A stretch of 50,173 bases of DNA from contig JAITWH010000041.1 of the NCBI GenBank assembly GCA_031285405.1, positions 1 to 50,173 on the forward strand. Direction: 5' to 3'. Positions within the stretch are counted from its first letter, which is position 1, and each line of letters opens with the position of its first letter. Of this stretch, positions 38,799 through 47,423 are shown in pieces. This DNA comes from Alistipes sp. (GTDB lineage Bacteria; Bacteroidota; Bacteroidia; Bacteroidales; Rikenellaceae). The notes under the pieces were generated by a model, which was not told the origin of the DNA, made no database searches, and saw nothing but the letters and a program-made list of their open reading frames with translations. Both the position numbers and the translations under genes were made by a program.

Positions 38799-41798
38799 TT
38801 ATTTCTTGTCGGCGACAGCTTTCTTGTCCGCGCCGCTCTTGCGCATCATGTCGTAGGCGACGGGCGTTGCCACGAACACCGACGAGTAGGTACCCACGAC
38901 GATACCGACCAACAGCGCCAGAATGAACCCGCGGATCACCGTGCCTCCGAACAGGAAGATCGCGATGAGCGTCACGATGGTCGTGCCCGACGAGTTGAGC
39001 GTGCGCCCGAGTGTCGAGTTGATGGCGCCGTTGATGTTCTCCTTCATCGAACGTTTGGGATAGAGCGTGCGGTATTCACGAATACGGTCGAAGATCACCA
39101 CCGTGTCGTTGATCGAGTAGCCGATGATCGTCAGGATCGCCGCGATGAACGACTGGTCGATCTCCAACGCGAAGGGCAGTATGCTGTGGAACAGCGAGAA
39201 CAGACCGAACACGATGATCGCGTTGTGAGTCAGCGAGACCACCGCACCCATGCCCCACTGCCAGTTGCGGAAGCGCATCAGGATGTACAACCCGATCGCC
39301 AGCAAACTCATAATCACGGCGTAGGTAGCCTTGACCTTGATCTCGTTGGCCACGCTCGGGCCCACCTTGTCGCTCTGGATTACACCGTAGAGAACATCCT
39401 GCGTACTGTTGAACTGGTCGAGCGTCAGCGGCTGCGCGAACAACGGGCTGAGGGCCTGCCACAACTTTTCGTTCACCATGGCGGTCGCCTCGTCGCTGTC
39501 GTCGTCGAACAGATACTGCGTCATGATTCGTTTCTCGGTGCCGTCGGTACCGTAGGTCTTCACCTCGAAGCTCTGGTCGGCGCCTTCGCTCACTCCGTCG
39601 AGTGCCACGCGCACCTCGTCGTCGGTCACCTGACGGTCGAACTTCACAACATATGCGCGGCCGCCGGTGAAGTCGACACCCATGTTGAAGCCGCGGGTGA
39701 AGATCGAGGCGAAGGTGATGAGGATCAGCGCACCCGAAATGATGTAAGATATTTTACGTGCACCAATGAAGTCGAACTTGGTATTCGTAAGGAAGTTTTC
39801 GTTCCACTTGCGGGTGAAGGTGATGTTCTTGCCCTTCGACACGCGGCTGTCCAACATCAGGCGGGTGATGAAGATCGAGGTGCCAAGCGAGGTGAGGATA
39901 CCGATGATCAGCGTCGTGGCGAAGCCCTGAACGGGGCCCGTGCCGAACACAAACAGCACGACACCCGTGATGATGGTCGTCAGCTGACCGTCGATGATGG
40001 CCGACATGGCGTTCTTGTACCCCTCGACCACGGCGAGTCCGAGACCCTTTCCGGCGCGGAGCTCCTCCTTTATACGTTCATATATAATGACGTTGGCGTC
40101 GACAGCCATACCCATCGTCAGAACGATACCGGCGATACCGGGCAGCGTCAGCACCGCGCCGAACGAAACCAACACCCCTAAGAGCAGGAACAGGTTCAAC
40201 ATCAGCGCCACCGAGGCGTACCAGCCGCCCCTGTTGTAGTAGAGTATCATGTAGCACAGCACCAGCGCGAATGCCAGCAGGAACGACGACATACCCGAGT
40301 TGATAGAGTCCTGACCGAGCGACGGTCCCACCACCTGGTCCTGGATGATGCGTGCGGGAGCGGGCAGTTTACCCGACTTCAGCACGTTGGCAAGGTCGGT
40401 CGCCTGCTGAATGGTGAACGTTCCGGTGATCTGCGTGCGACCGCCCGGGATCTCGCCCTGAATCGTGGGGGCCGAGTAGATCTGACCGTCGAGTGCGATG
40501 GCGGCGCTCTTGCCGATATTGTCGCGGGTGAGGTTCTGCCAAATGCGCGCGCCGGTCGAGTTCATAGTCATGCTCACCTCGGCGTTCGAGCCGCTCTGGC
40601 CGAACTGACCCACGGCGTCGGTGACGACCCCGCCGTCGAGGGGAGCTTTACCGTCGCGCGTGTTGGCATTGATGGCGTAGAGTTCGAACATGTTTTCGGC
40701 GAAATCCGATGGGTTGACGCCCCACATCAGGCGCAGTTCGCGCGGCAGGATCGACTTCACCTGCGGCAGCGCCAACAGGCGGTTCACGGCGGCGGTGTCA
40801 TAGGGAGCGGCGACACCGATCACGGGGCCCGGGGCTCCGGCACCCATCGGTATCAGTTTCGAAAACAGGTCGTTGCGATTGGTGGCTGCTGCCGTCGGGT
40901 CGCCTGCGTTTGCTCGGGCGATCTCGTCTATCAGCTCGGTGCCGGTGGCTGCTGCGGCATCCGTGGTGGCGTCGGTGGCCTCCGTGGATGCGCCCTCTTC
41001 AGTAGCAGTCGTGGTGGTCGCGGCGTTGAGGCGTGAGACCTCTTCGTTGGCGGCCACGAGGGCGCCGAATATCTCGCTATTGTCGAACGTCGACCAGAAT
41101 TCGAGCGACGCGGTGCCCTGCAACAGTTTACGTACACGCTCGGGCTCCTTGACACCCGGCAGTTCGATCAGCACGCGGCCGTTGTCCAACTGCTGGATGT
41201 TGGGGTTGGCGACGCCGAAGCGGTCGATACGGTTGCGCAACACGTTGAACGAGTTGCTGATCGCCCCTTCGGTCTGCGTTCTGAGCACCGCCACCACCTC
41301 GTCGTTCGAACTGGTGGGCAGGATCTGCTCCTTCAGGTCGGGCGTGTTGAAGATGTGGGCCAGCGGCGAGCCGCCCGAAAGTTCGTTGTAGGCTTGCGCA
41401 AACAGCGTGATGAAGTCGCTGCTGCTGTCGGCCTGACGGGCCCGGGCCTGCGCCAGAGCGTTGTTGAACACGGGGTCGCTGCTGCCGCCCGACATTGCGC
41501 GGACGACATCCTCGACCTGAATCTGCATCATCACGTTCATCCCGCCGCGAAGGTCGAGACCGAGGTTGATCTCCTTCTCCTGAGCCTCCTTGTAGGTGAA
41601 TCCCAGGTAGATGGGTTTTGTGGAGATGCTGTCCAGCCACGCGCTCCTCGCAGCCTCACGCTCGGCTTCGGGATATGCGGCGGCATACTGGGTCGCCTTG
41701 CGTTCAGTGAGTTTAGTCGCCAGCGTGAACGACAGCTGATAAGCACAGGCAAGTACCAAGAGTAGGGTGAGCAGCCTGAGTGCGCCTTTGTTTTGCAT
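38799..41798 (-). CDS. secDF: protein translocase subunit SecDF (fused)
   Basis: A 999-residue fusion of SecD and SecF, the proton-driven partner of SecYEG that completes protein export. SecD half: first helix GALRLLTLLLVLACAYQLSF, then GLDLRGGMNVMMQIQVEDV, DRFGVANPNIQQLDNGRVLIELPGV, and the transmembrane block beginning LPGIAGIVLTMGMAVDANVIIYERIKEELRAG. SecF half (from about residue 660): GFNMGVDFTGGRAYVVKF, IGYSINDTVVIFDRIRE and RTLNSSGTTIVTLIAIFLFGG. A Thr/Ala/Glu-rich insertion lies near residues 260-290. Fusion and length are usual in Bacteroidetes. A TATTTTTG element lies at 41875-41868. Confidence 0.97.
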   Translation of the reverse strand: MQNKGALRLLTLLLVLACAYQLSFTLATKLTERKATQYAAAYPEAEREAARSAWLDSISTKPIYLGFTYKEAQEKEINLGLDLRGGMNVMMQIQVEDVVRAMSGGSSDPVFNNALAQARARQADSSSDFITLFAQAYNELSGGSPLAHIFNTPDLKEQILPTSSNDEVVAVLRTQTEGAISNSFNVLRNRIDRFGVANPNIQQLDNGRVLIELPGVKEPERVRKLLQGTASLEFWSTFDNSEIFGALVAANEEVSRLNAATTTTATEEGASTEATDATTDAAAATGTELIDEIARANAGDPTAAATNRNDLFSKLIPMGAGAPGPVIGVAAPYDTAAVNRLLALPQVKSILPRELRLMWGVNPSDFAENMFELYAINANTRDGKAPLDGGVVTDAVGQFGQSGSNAEVSMTMNSTGARIWQNLTRDNIGKSAAIALDGQIYSAPTIQGEIPGGRTQITGTFTIQQATDLANVLKSGKLPAPARIIQDQVVGPSLGQDSINSGMSSFLLAFALVLCYMILYYNRGGWYASVALMLNLFLLLGVLVSFGAVLTLPGIAGIVLTMGMAVDANVIIYERIKEELRAGKGLGLAVVEGYKNAMSAIIDGQLTTIITGVVLFVFGTGPVQGFATTLIIGILTSLGTSIFITRLMLDSRVSKGKNITFTRKWNENFLTNTKFDFIGARKISYIISGALILITFASIFTRGFNMGVDFTGGRAYVVKFDRQVTDDEVRVALDGVSEGADQSFEVKTYGTDGTEKRIMTQYLFDDDSDEATAMVNEKLWQALSPLFAQPLTLDQFNSTQDVLYGVIQSDKVGPSVANEIKVKATYAVIMSLLAIGLYILMRFRNWQWGMGAVVSLTHNAIIVFGLFSLFHSILPFALEIDQSFIAAILTIIGYSINDTVVIFDRIREYRTLYPKRSMKENINGAINSTLGRTLNSSGTTIVTLIAIFLFGGTVIRGFILALLVGIVVGTYSSVFVATPVAYDMMRKSGADKKAVADKK

Positions 41799-41867
41799 TG
41801 TTGGTTATCGGTTTATTATTTGTTTTTTATTAGTTGTCGTGTGGTGTGCCATACACATATTAGGGCG

Positions 41868-41875
41868 CAAAAATA
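41868..41875 (-). promoter_or_regulatory. -7 element of secDF
   Basis: Minus strand TATTTTTG, 69 bp before the ATG, fits TAnnTTTG. Confidence 0.5.
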
Positions 41876-41907
41876 GCAAAATTTTCCGTAACATCCACAA
41901 TGTCCGC

Positions 41908-41936
41908 CAAAAAAAGCGGGCCCTTTCGAACCCGCC
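41908..41936 (-). terminator. terminator behind the C10 protease / lipoprotein pair
   Basis: On the minus strand GCGGG (41935-41931) and CCCGC (41920-41916) flank a 10-nt loop and are followed by seven T. It lies 40 bp past the stop of the small lipoprotein gene. Confidence 0.7.
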
Positions 41937-41975
41937 TCGTTTTTTCGCCGCCTCAACCGGCCTCGATTCGCAGTG

Positions 41976-42527
41976 TTACTTCACTATTTCGACCACGAGC
42001 GAGTTGTCGGACTGCAGTTCGCCGTTTAGCCAGATGCTCCGGTGTACGTTAGCTTCTTTACCTTTTTTGCTGTATGTAACATACAAATCGAATTTCACCT
42101 CGTCGCTTGTGCCGTCACCCCAGTCTATTGTGAATGTTTCAGGGTGCGAACTTTCGTGCGTTTCGGTCTGAAACTCGCCAAACAACAGTGCCGTAGTACC
42201 ATCATCTCCGTCATAGCCATAGTACTTTCCCACTCTCAAACCACGCCAACTCGCAGGAATATACCTTGTTTTGGCATCAATAAATCCTAACGGATACTCT
42301 TTGCCGTTATACTCGGCCACTATCTCATTGCCAAGTATATTCCCATCGAAGTCGGGGTCGAGTAAATTATTGTCTCCGTCCCATTCCGAAGTCCTGACGA
42401 TCAGACCGATATTTGACGGTGGAAAATCCCAAATGGGGTATACGACATCCCCACACCCTGCAAACAACGCAGTTGTCATTGCTGTCACGACAAAATAAAA
42501 CAAAGTTCGTTTCATCACTCTTTTCAT
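41976..42527 (-). CDS. small lipoprotein next to the C10 protease, possible inhibitor
   Basis: A 183-residue lipoprotein with signal MKRTLFYFVVTAMTTALFAGC (lipobox Cys at about residue 25; MKR at residue 5 is an alternative start). The mature part has an acidic region (SEWDGDNNLLDPDFDG) and a C-terminal beta-rich end (DEVKFDLYVTYSKKG, IWLNGELQSDNSLVVEIVK). It starts 6 bp after the protease stop, so the two are co-transcribed. C10 proteases of Streptococcus and Bacteroides fragilis are accompanied by inhibitor proteins; an inhibitor role here is inferred only from position and size. I do not recognise the fold. Confidence 0.8.
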   Translation of the reverse strand: MKRVMKRTLFYFVVTAMTTALFAGCGDVVYPIWDFPPSNIGLIVRTSEWDGDNNLLDPDFDGNILGNEIVAEYNGKEYPLGFIDAKTRYIPASWRGLRVGKYYGYDGDDGTTALLFGEFQTETHESSHPETFTIDWGDGTSDEVKFDLYVTYSKKGKEANVHRSIWLNGELQSDNSLVVEIVK

Positions 42528-42533
42528 TTGTCG

Positions 42534-44044
42534 TTAACGAATATCTGTCCACATCTCCAATTCATAAATAAAATTGCCGTCTATATCGGCTCTGGTAGTG
42601 GATGGAAGGTCGGGACCGTTGTTTGTATCGAACAAACCGGCCGAATAGTATCCATTGGTATCATTCCCATCGAAAACCTCGTCCCAACCGAAGTTGTTGT
42701 GGAAAAAATCACTATTCTCTGTGCTTGTGCTTGATGTTGTTTCTGTATATGAGTCGATGACATTTCCGTTGCCATCCAACACCTCTACAAACCAACCTGT
42801 TGTGGCAGTAGCAGTTCGACTTTGACGTAGATAACCATCAATCAACCAAGCGTGACCTTTCTTATACGTACTCCACCAATTGATGCCTAAAAATTTGTGC
42901 TCGGTTTTATGGCTGTTACCCCTCATATACACAGGCCTACTGTTATTGAGCGAATTTAGAACAGGACTATAGTTGTAATTCTGCTTTGAAGTTGTTGTGA
43001 ATCCGTGGGCATTTAATACATCTATTCCATCCTGTGATTCCGCCCCACTTCCATCACTTCCAATCTCTCCCCAATCCATACCTACATCTTCGCCAAAATT
43101 CCAAAAAAGGTCAGCCAAGGAGTTTCTGATATTGGCTGGAGCATTAGACATTGCAGAAGCAGTTCTGAAAGAACGAGTCGTTAGCCAATTGATTGTTTGG
43201 CCATGAAATACGCTGGGTTTTTGCCAATAGGCCATAAGTTGAATTGTTGCTGTCGCCACGCAACCGGTGTAGACTTGCTTTCCTTCCATCTGAGACGCCT
43301 TACTGTTAAATGGAGCAGTCTGCCCCCACTCGACAGGAACCATGGGCGTTATTCGGCTTGTGGTCGACCAGGGACCATACGTTGTAATCGGTAGACCGGG
43401 GGTGCGCCGCTCCTCGTATTTGTCGGGATATTTTATTCGCCGTGTTTCAGGGCCGGAATCCCCACCCGTCACAACATGCCTTTCGGCCATCACCACCTCC
43501 ATCGAATCCCTCCATCGTTCATATTTTGCGATTTCGCGGCGGGCGTAATTTTCGGCGCCCACCATCATCAGCGCGAACCCGGGATTCTCGATGTCGCTCT
43601 CGGGAAAGCTGCCGTGGTCGACATTCACGAGCACTTCGTCGGGCAGCCGCCGGTCGGCCGAGACCAGGGCGAACCCCTCGTCGTTGGCAAAGTTCACGGC
43701 GTAGAACAGCTCTTCTTCGCCGGTTCCGCCCTCAGAGCGCGTCATCGTTGCGCCGCCGACGTACCCCGAAAGGGGAACGATGGTCTCGACGGTGCGTCCC
43801 GACGAACGGGTGTCGGTCGTGGCGGTTTCGAAGAAGTCGACAGCGCCCGCGACGATGCGCTCGACCTCCTGCGGTTCGAATTTCACAGGCATACCCTGAT
43901 GAATTAAAAATTTAGCCTCGTCGGCCGTCAAGGTCGGGGTTTCGGGAATTCCCCCCCCCCGAGTTCGGGTTCGAGCGGCATGTTGTCTTGTGCGCATCCT
44001 GCCGCAAACAGCGCCGGAAGCAGGTAGAACAGGTGTTTTTTCAT
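42534..44044 (-). CDS. C10 family cysteine protease (streptopain-like) lipoprotein, frameshifted at a G10 tract
   Basis: The enzyme part encodes a C10 peptidase. It has a propeptide-like N-terminal region (EELFYAVNFANDEGFALVSADRRLPDEVL), then the catalytic domain with WGQTAPFN, catalytic Cys in YTGCVATATIQLMAYW, and catalytic His in KKGHAWLIDGYLR. A signal peptide with lipobox, MKKHLFYLLPALFAAGC, starts at ATG 44044 but is in another frame. With the ten G observed (minus strand of 43951-43960) translation from 44044 stops at TGA 43930-43928 after 38 codons. Eleven or eight G would join signal and enzyme. Without the shift the enzyme frame (from 43997) has no signal. It may be phase-variable, or the count may be an assembly error. 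Confidence 0.85.
43951..43960 (-). repeat. homopolymeric G10 tract (contingency-type)
   Basis: Ten C on the plus strand (G on the coding strand) fall just after the lipoprotein signal sequence of the C10 protease. Such a tract is prone to slipped-strand mispairing, and the present length sets the gene out of frame. Confidence 0.85.
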
Positions 44045-44078
44045 TTGGTAGTTGGTTTTATTGGGTTGAAAATTTCTT

Positions 44079-44104
44079 CAAAGGTAAAAATTATTTTCAC
44101 AACC
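44079..44104 (-). promoter_or_regulatory. C10 protease promoter with 24-bp block shared with 47330-47353
   Basis: Minus strand TACCTTTG (44086-44079) is preceded by TTGTGAAAATAATTTT. The 24 bp at 44081-44104 are identical to 47330-47353 upstream of another small lipoprotein gene. The identical block spans the -7 element and sequence upstream of it, suggesting common control. Confidence 0.65.
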
Positions 44105-44118
44105 AGCGGAAAATCGGC

Positions 44119-44146
44119 AAAAAAAGCGAGCCCTGAAAGGGCCCGC
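44119..44146 (-). terminator. terminator of dnaK
   Basis: On the minus strand GCGGGCCCT (44146-44138) pairs with AGGGCTCGC (44134-44126), one G-T pair, 3-nt loop, followed by seven T. It lies about 25 bp past the dnaK stop. Confidence 0.88.
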
Positions 44147-44171
44147 CTCTTTTCTTTTACGCAGTAAATAA

Positions 44172-46118
44172 TCAGTTGACCTCTTCGAAGTCGACGTCAG
44201 TGACGTTGTCGGCGCCTCCGTTGGCAGCACCCGATCCCGAAGCGCCCGAACCTGCACCCGAAGCACCCGAAGCACCCGAAGCACCCGCGCCACCAGCACC
44301 CGCAGCCCCATCAGCCCCCGAGGAGGCATACATGTCGGCCGAGGCAGCCTGCCAAGCGTCGTTCAGCGACTTTGTCGAGCGGTCGATGTCGTCGAGGTTG
44401 GCGGCTTTGTGCGCCTCCTTCAGCTGACCCAGCGCGGTCTCGATGGCCCCCTTCTTGTCGGCAGGGATTTTGTCGCCATACTCCGCCAACTGCTTTTCGG
44501 TGCTGAATATCATCGAGTCGGCGGCGTTGATCTTGTCCACCCGCTCCTTCTCGGCGCGGTCGGCGGCTTCGTTGGCCTTGGCCTCGTTGCGCATGCGTTC
44601 GATCTCGTCGTCGGTGAGGCCGCTCGACGCCTCGATGCGGATCTGCTGCTCCTTGCCGGTGCCCTTGTCTTTGGCCGACACGCTCAGAATTCCGTTGGCG
44701 TCGATGTCGAACGTCACCTCGATTTGAGGCACGCCTCTCGGGGCCGAGGGGATGCCGTCCAGGTGGAAACGCCCGATCGACTTGTTGTCGCGCGCCATCT
44801 GCCGTTCGCCCTGCACGACGTTGATCTCGACGGAGGGCTGACTGTCGGCGGCGGTCGAGAAGGTCTCGCTCTTGCGCGCGGGGATAGTGGTGTTGGCGTC
44901 GATCAGTCGGGTGAACACGCCACCCAGAGTCTCGATGCCGAGCGACAGCGGGGTGACGTCCAACAGCAACACATCCTTCACCTCGCCCGTGAGTACGCCG
45001 CCCTGAATGGCCGCGCCGATCGCCACCACCTCGTCGGGGTTTACCCCTTTCGAGGGGGCCTTGCCGAATATCTCTTTCACCTTGTCCTGAATCGCGGGGA
45101 TGCGCGTCGAGCCGCCCACGAGGATCACCTCGTCGATATCCGACGCCTTGTAGCCGGCATCTTTCAGCGCCTTTTCACACGGAGCGACGGTGCGCCTGAT
45201 GAGCGAGTCGGCCAGCTGTTCGAACTTCGCGCGGGTCAGCGTCACCACAAGGTGTTGCGGGGTGCCGTTGACGGGTGCGATGTAGGGCAGGTTGATCTCG
45301 GTCGACACTCCGCTCGACAGCTCGATCTTCGCCTTTTCGGCCGCCTCCTTCAGACGCTGCAACGCCATCGGGTCTTTGCGCAGGTCCATCTTGTGCTCAT
45401 CCTCGAACGTCTTGGCCAGAAAGTCGATGATCACATGGTCGAAGTCGTCGCCCCCCAGGTGGGTGTCGCCGTTGGTCGACTTCACCTCGAACACCCCGTC
45501 GCCCAACTCCAGGATCGAGATGTCGAACGTGCCGCCCCCGAGGTCATACACCGCGATCTTCTTGTCGGCCCCCGCCTTGTCCAGCCCGTAGGCCAGCGCG
45601 GCGGCGGTGGGTTCGTTGATGATGCGGCTCACCTTGAGCCCCGCGATCTCGCCCGCCTCCTTGGTGGCCTGCCGCTGCGAGTCGCTGAAGTAGGCCGGCA
45701 CGGTGATGACAGCCTCGGTGATGGCGGTGCCCAGATAGTCCTCGGCGGTCTTCTTCATCTTCTGCAGGATCATCGCCGATATCTCCTGCGGGGTGTACTG
45801 CCGTCCGTCGACCTCGACCCTCGGAGTGTCGCCCGCGCCGCGCACCACTTTATAAGGTACGCGCCCTGCGTCGCTGCTCACCTGACCGTAGGTCTCGCCC
45901 ATGAATCGTTTGATCGAGAAGATGGTGCGTTCGGGGTTAGTGATCGCCTGACGCTTGGCGGGCTCGCCCACTTTGCGTTCGCCGCCGTCGGTGAATGCCA
46001 CGATCGAGGGGGTGGTGCGGTGACCCTCGCTGTTGGGTATCACGACGGGCTCCGAGCCCTACATCACCGCCACACACGAGTTGGTCGTTCCAAGGTCGAT
46101 TCCAATAATTTTTGCCAT
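44172..46118 (-). CDS. dnaK: chaperone DnaK with in-frame TAG at codon 20
   Basis: The frame from ATG 46118 encodes the normal Hsp70 start [19 protein letters not shown], then TAG (46061-46059), then [22 protein letters not shown] and the complete rest of DnaK. That rest includes [60 protein letters not shown] and the C-terminal [11 protein letters not shown]. The TAG stands where relatives usually have an acidic or similar residue. TAG ends other genes here (manC, nitroreductase), so it is not generally recoded. Re-initiation at GTG 46043 would give 623 residues lacking the phosphate-binding loop. The linker before the C terminus is an unusually long Ala/Gly/Ser repeat ([16 protein letters not shown]). 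The rest is undamaged. Confidence 0.9.
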
Positions 46119-46405
46119 AACTTTTATCTGTTTTATTTAATTAGTATTCCGATTTCGTCAATTTCCGACACAAACGTTGTGCCAACGCGGCCATTTGAGC
46201 AAAAACGGCGGAAAGACGGCGTAATGTCTGCCAAAACCGCACTGCCATGTCACCCGCGACTGACACAATGACACGTCGCGAGGGAAAAAAGATAAAAATG
46301 TTACAATTTGGCGACGATTATTTGGAGGCGACATTTTTTTTGTTTAATTTTATCCACGGATAGAGAACAACAATAACTTAAAATATAACTAAAGACTTAG
46401 AGACC
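46119..46405. promoter_or_regulatory. divergent region between dnaK and the small DNA-binding protein
   Basis: No clean TAnnTTTG faces dnaK. There is an inverted repeat CACAAACGTTGTG (46169-46181). A cluster of TGTCA/TGACA words (ATGTCACCCGCGACTGACAC, about 46248-46267) is followed by ATGACACG and could be a heat-shock type control site. A palindromic TATCCACGGATA (46351-46362) contains a one-mismatch DnaA box (TTATCCACG). All are candidates only. Confidence 0.35.
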
Positions 46406-46657
46406 ATGGTTATTACATTCAACGAGCTGCGTCGCATCAAGGATCGCCTGCCCAGCGGCAGCACGCAGCGGATCGCCGAAGAGTTAGGCATCGACGTGGC
46501 AACGGTACGCAACTATTTCGGCGGAAAACGCCACGCCGACGAAGACAGCATCGGTATACACATGGAAAAGGGGCCCGACGGAGGAGTGGTCACACTCGAC
46601 GACACCACCATCCTCGATGCCGCCATGCGCATCCTCAACGACTCCGAGGTCAACTGA
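46406..46657 (+). CDS. small HTH DNA-binding protein
   Basis: An 83-residue protein. Residues about 17-35 (GSTQRIAEELGIDVATVRN) form a helix-turn-helix resembling LacI or resolvase-type HTHs; the acidic tail has GVVTLDDTTILDAAMRIL. I recall similar short 'DNA-binding protein' genes in Bacteroidales, without a known role. It is divergent from dnaK across 287 bp. Its stop codon is followed after 17 bp by three regularly spaced 18-bp palindromes of the same type as those at 18 kb, making it a natural, untested candidate for the protein that binds them. Confidence 0.85.
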   Translation: MVITFNELRRIKDRLPSGSTQRIAEELGIDVATVRNYFGGKRHADEDSIGIHMEKGPDGGVVTLDDTTILDAAMRILNDSEVN

Positions 46658-46674
46658 TCCGCTGCGGGGCTGAA

Positions 46675-46778
46675 GTGTCGCAAATGTAACGCTTCGGGCG
46701 TCGCGACATGGACCGATGTGTTACAAATGTCACGCTTTGGCGTAGCGAAGTAGGTTGGAAGTGTCGCAAATGTAACGT
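46675..46778. repeat. three 18-bp palindromes at exact 43-bp spacing
   Basis: GTGTCGCAAATGTAACGC (46675-46692), GTGTTACAAATGTCACGC (46718-46735) and GTGTCGCAAATGTAACGT (46761-46778) start exactly 43 bp apart, about four helical turns. The 25-bp spacers resemble each other (TTCGGGCGTCGCGA and TTTGGCGTAGCGA), so the whole is a degenerate 43-bp tandem repeat. The palindrome matches the 32-bp-spaced array at 17974-18087. Confidence 0.8.
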
Positions 46779-46799
46779 TTTCGGCCGCCACAAAAATTT

Positions 46800-46835
46800 A
46801 AAAGCAGCTCTCGGGAGGAGGGCTGCTTTTTTGTT
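46800..46835 (+). terminator. terminator after the DNA-binding protein gene
   Basis: AAAGCAGC (46801-46808) pairs with GCTGCTTT (46822-46829) around a 13-nt purine-rich loop, followed by TTTTG. It lies just past the palindrome array and may also serve the convergent lipoprotein gene. Confidence 0.8.
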
Positions 46836-46847
46836 TTGCAGGGTGGG

Positions 46848-47294
46848 CTAATACTGCTCGGGGTCGAAGTCGTCTTTCACCTCTTCCAGCAACTCGGGAG
46901 TGACGGTCAGGGTATATGTGCGTCGATTTCCGGCGGTGCGGGTGATGTCCCAGTAGTCGTGCCACCAAATGCTACTCGACACAAGTTCCCCGTCGATCTT
47001 CATTTCGGCGAACATCACCTCGCGAGCCAAACTAAGCGCCACATTCTGATCGCGGCACCACTCCCGATGAAGTATCTGCTCCTCCTCGCCGGCCTCGATC
47101 GTGTTCTCAGTCAGGGTCGCCGTCTCCGGCCAGTCGCCGAATCTCTGTTCGACAACTATCTCCAACTCCGTCTGATTGATGATGATAAAGTCGTCGACAC
47201 CGCAGATTTGCTTATTCTTGTCCCCACACCCTGAGGTCAAAGCAATCGCCACCAAAGCAGCCAAGGCGGCGAAAATTCCAATCAATCGTCTCAT
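46848..47294 (-). CDS. small lipoprotein of unknown function
   Basis: A 148-residue protein with a lipoprotein signal (LIGIFAALAALVAIALTSGC, lipobox Cys at about 23) and a mature part that appears beta-rich (DDFIIINQTELEIVVEQRF, RTYTLTVTPELLEEVKDDF). I do not recognise a family. Size, lipobox and the ending of the domain (KIDGELVSSSIWW) are loosely like the lipoprotein behind the C10 protease (LNGELQSDNS), but similarity by eye is weak. It shares a 24-bp identical promoter block with the C10 protease gene, which suggests common regulation. Confidence 0.78.
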   Translation of the reverse strand: MRRLIGIFAALAALVAIALTSGCGDKNKQICGVDDFIIINQTELEIVVEQRFGDWPETATLTENTIEAGEEEQILHREWCRDQNVALSLAREVMFAEMKIDGELVSSSIWWHDYWDITRTAGNRRTYTLTVTPELLEEVKDDFDPEQY

Positions 47295-47327
47295 ATGTCA
47301 CACATTTTTCAGGTTATAATACCGCCC

Positions 47328-47353
47328 GCAAGGTAAAAATTATTTTCACAACC
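47328..47353 (-). promoter_or_regulatory. promoter block shared with the C10 protease gene
   Basis: 47330-47353 is identical to 44081-44104. The -7 element here reads TACCTTGC, one base off the TACCTTTG of the other copy. Confidence 0.6.
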
Positions 47354-47382
47354 GCCAAACCTCGCCGAGACGCAAAAAGCAC

Positions 47383-47390
47383 TATCTTTG
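47383..47390 (+). promoter_or_regulatory. -7 element of the DUF1080 gene
   Basis: TATCTTTG, 33 bp before ATG 47424, matches TAnnTTTG. It is divergent from the promoter at 47328-47353. Confidence 0.6.
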
Positions 47391-47423
47391 CAATCAAACA
47401 CTAAACTTAAAAGAGACCCCAAA

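Noticed and set aside
41868-41975. Possible separate small gene between secDF and the lipoprotein
   Set aside because: Contains only the secDF promoter and a terminator.
46350-46358. DnaA box TTATCCACG upstream of the HTH gene
   Set aside because: One mismatch, single copy, and part of a short palindrome; insufficient for an origin.
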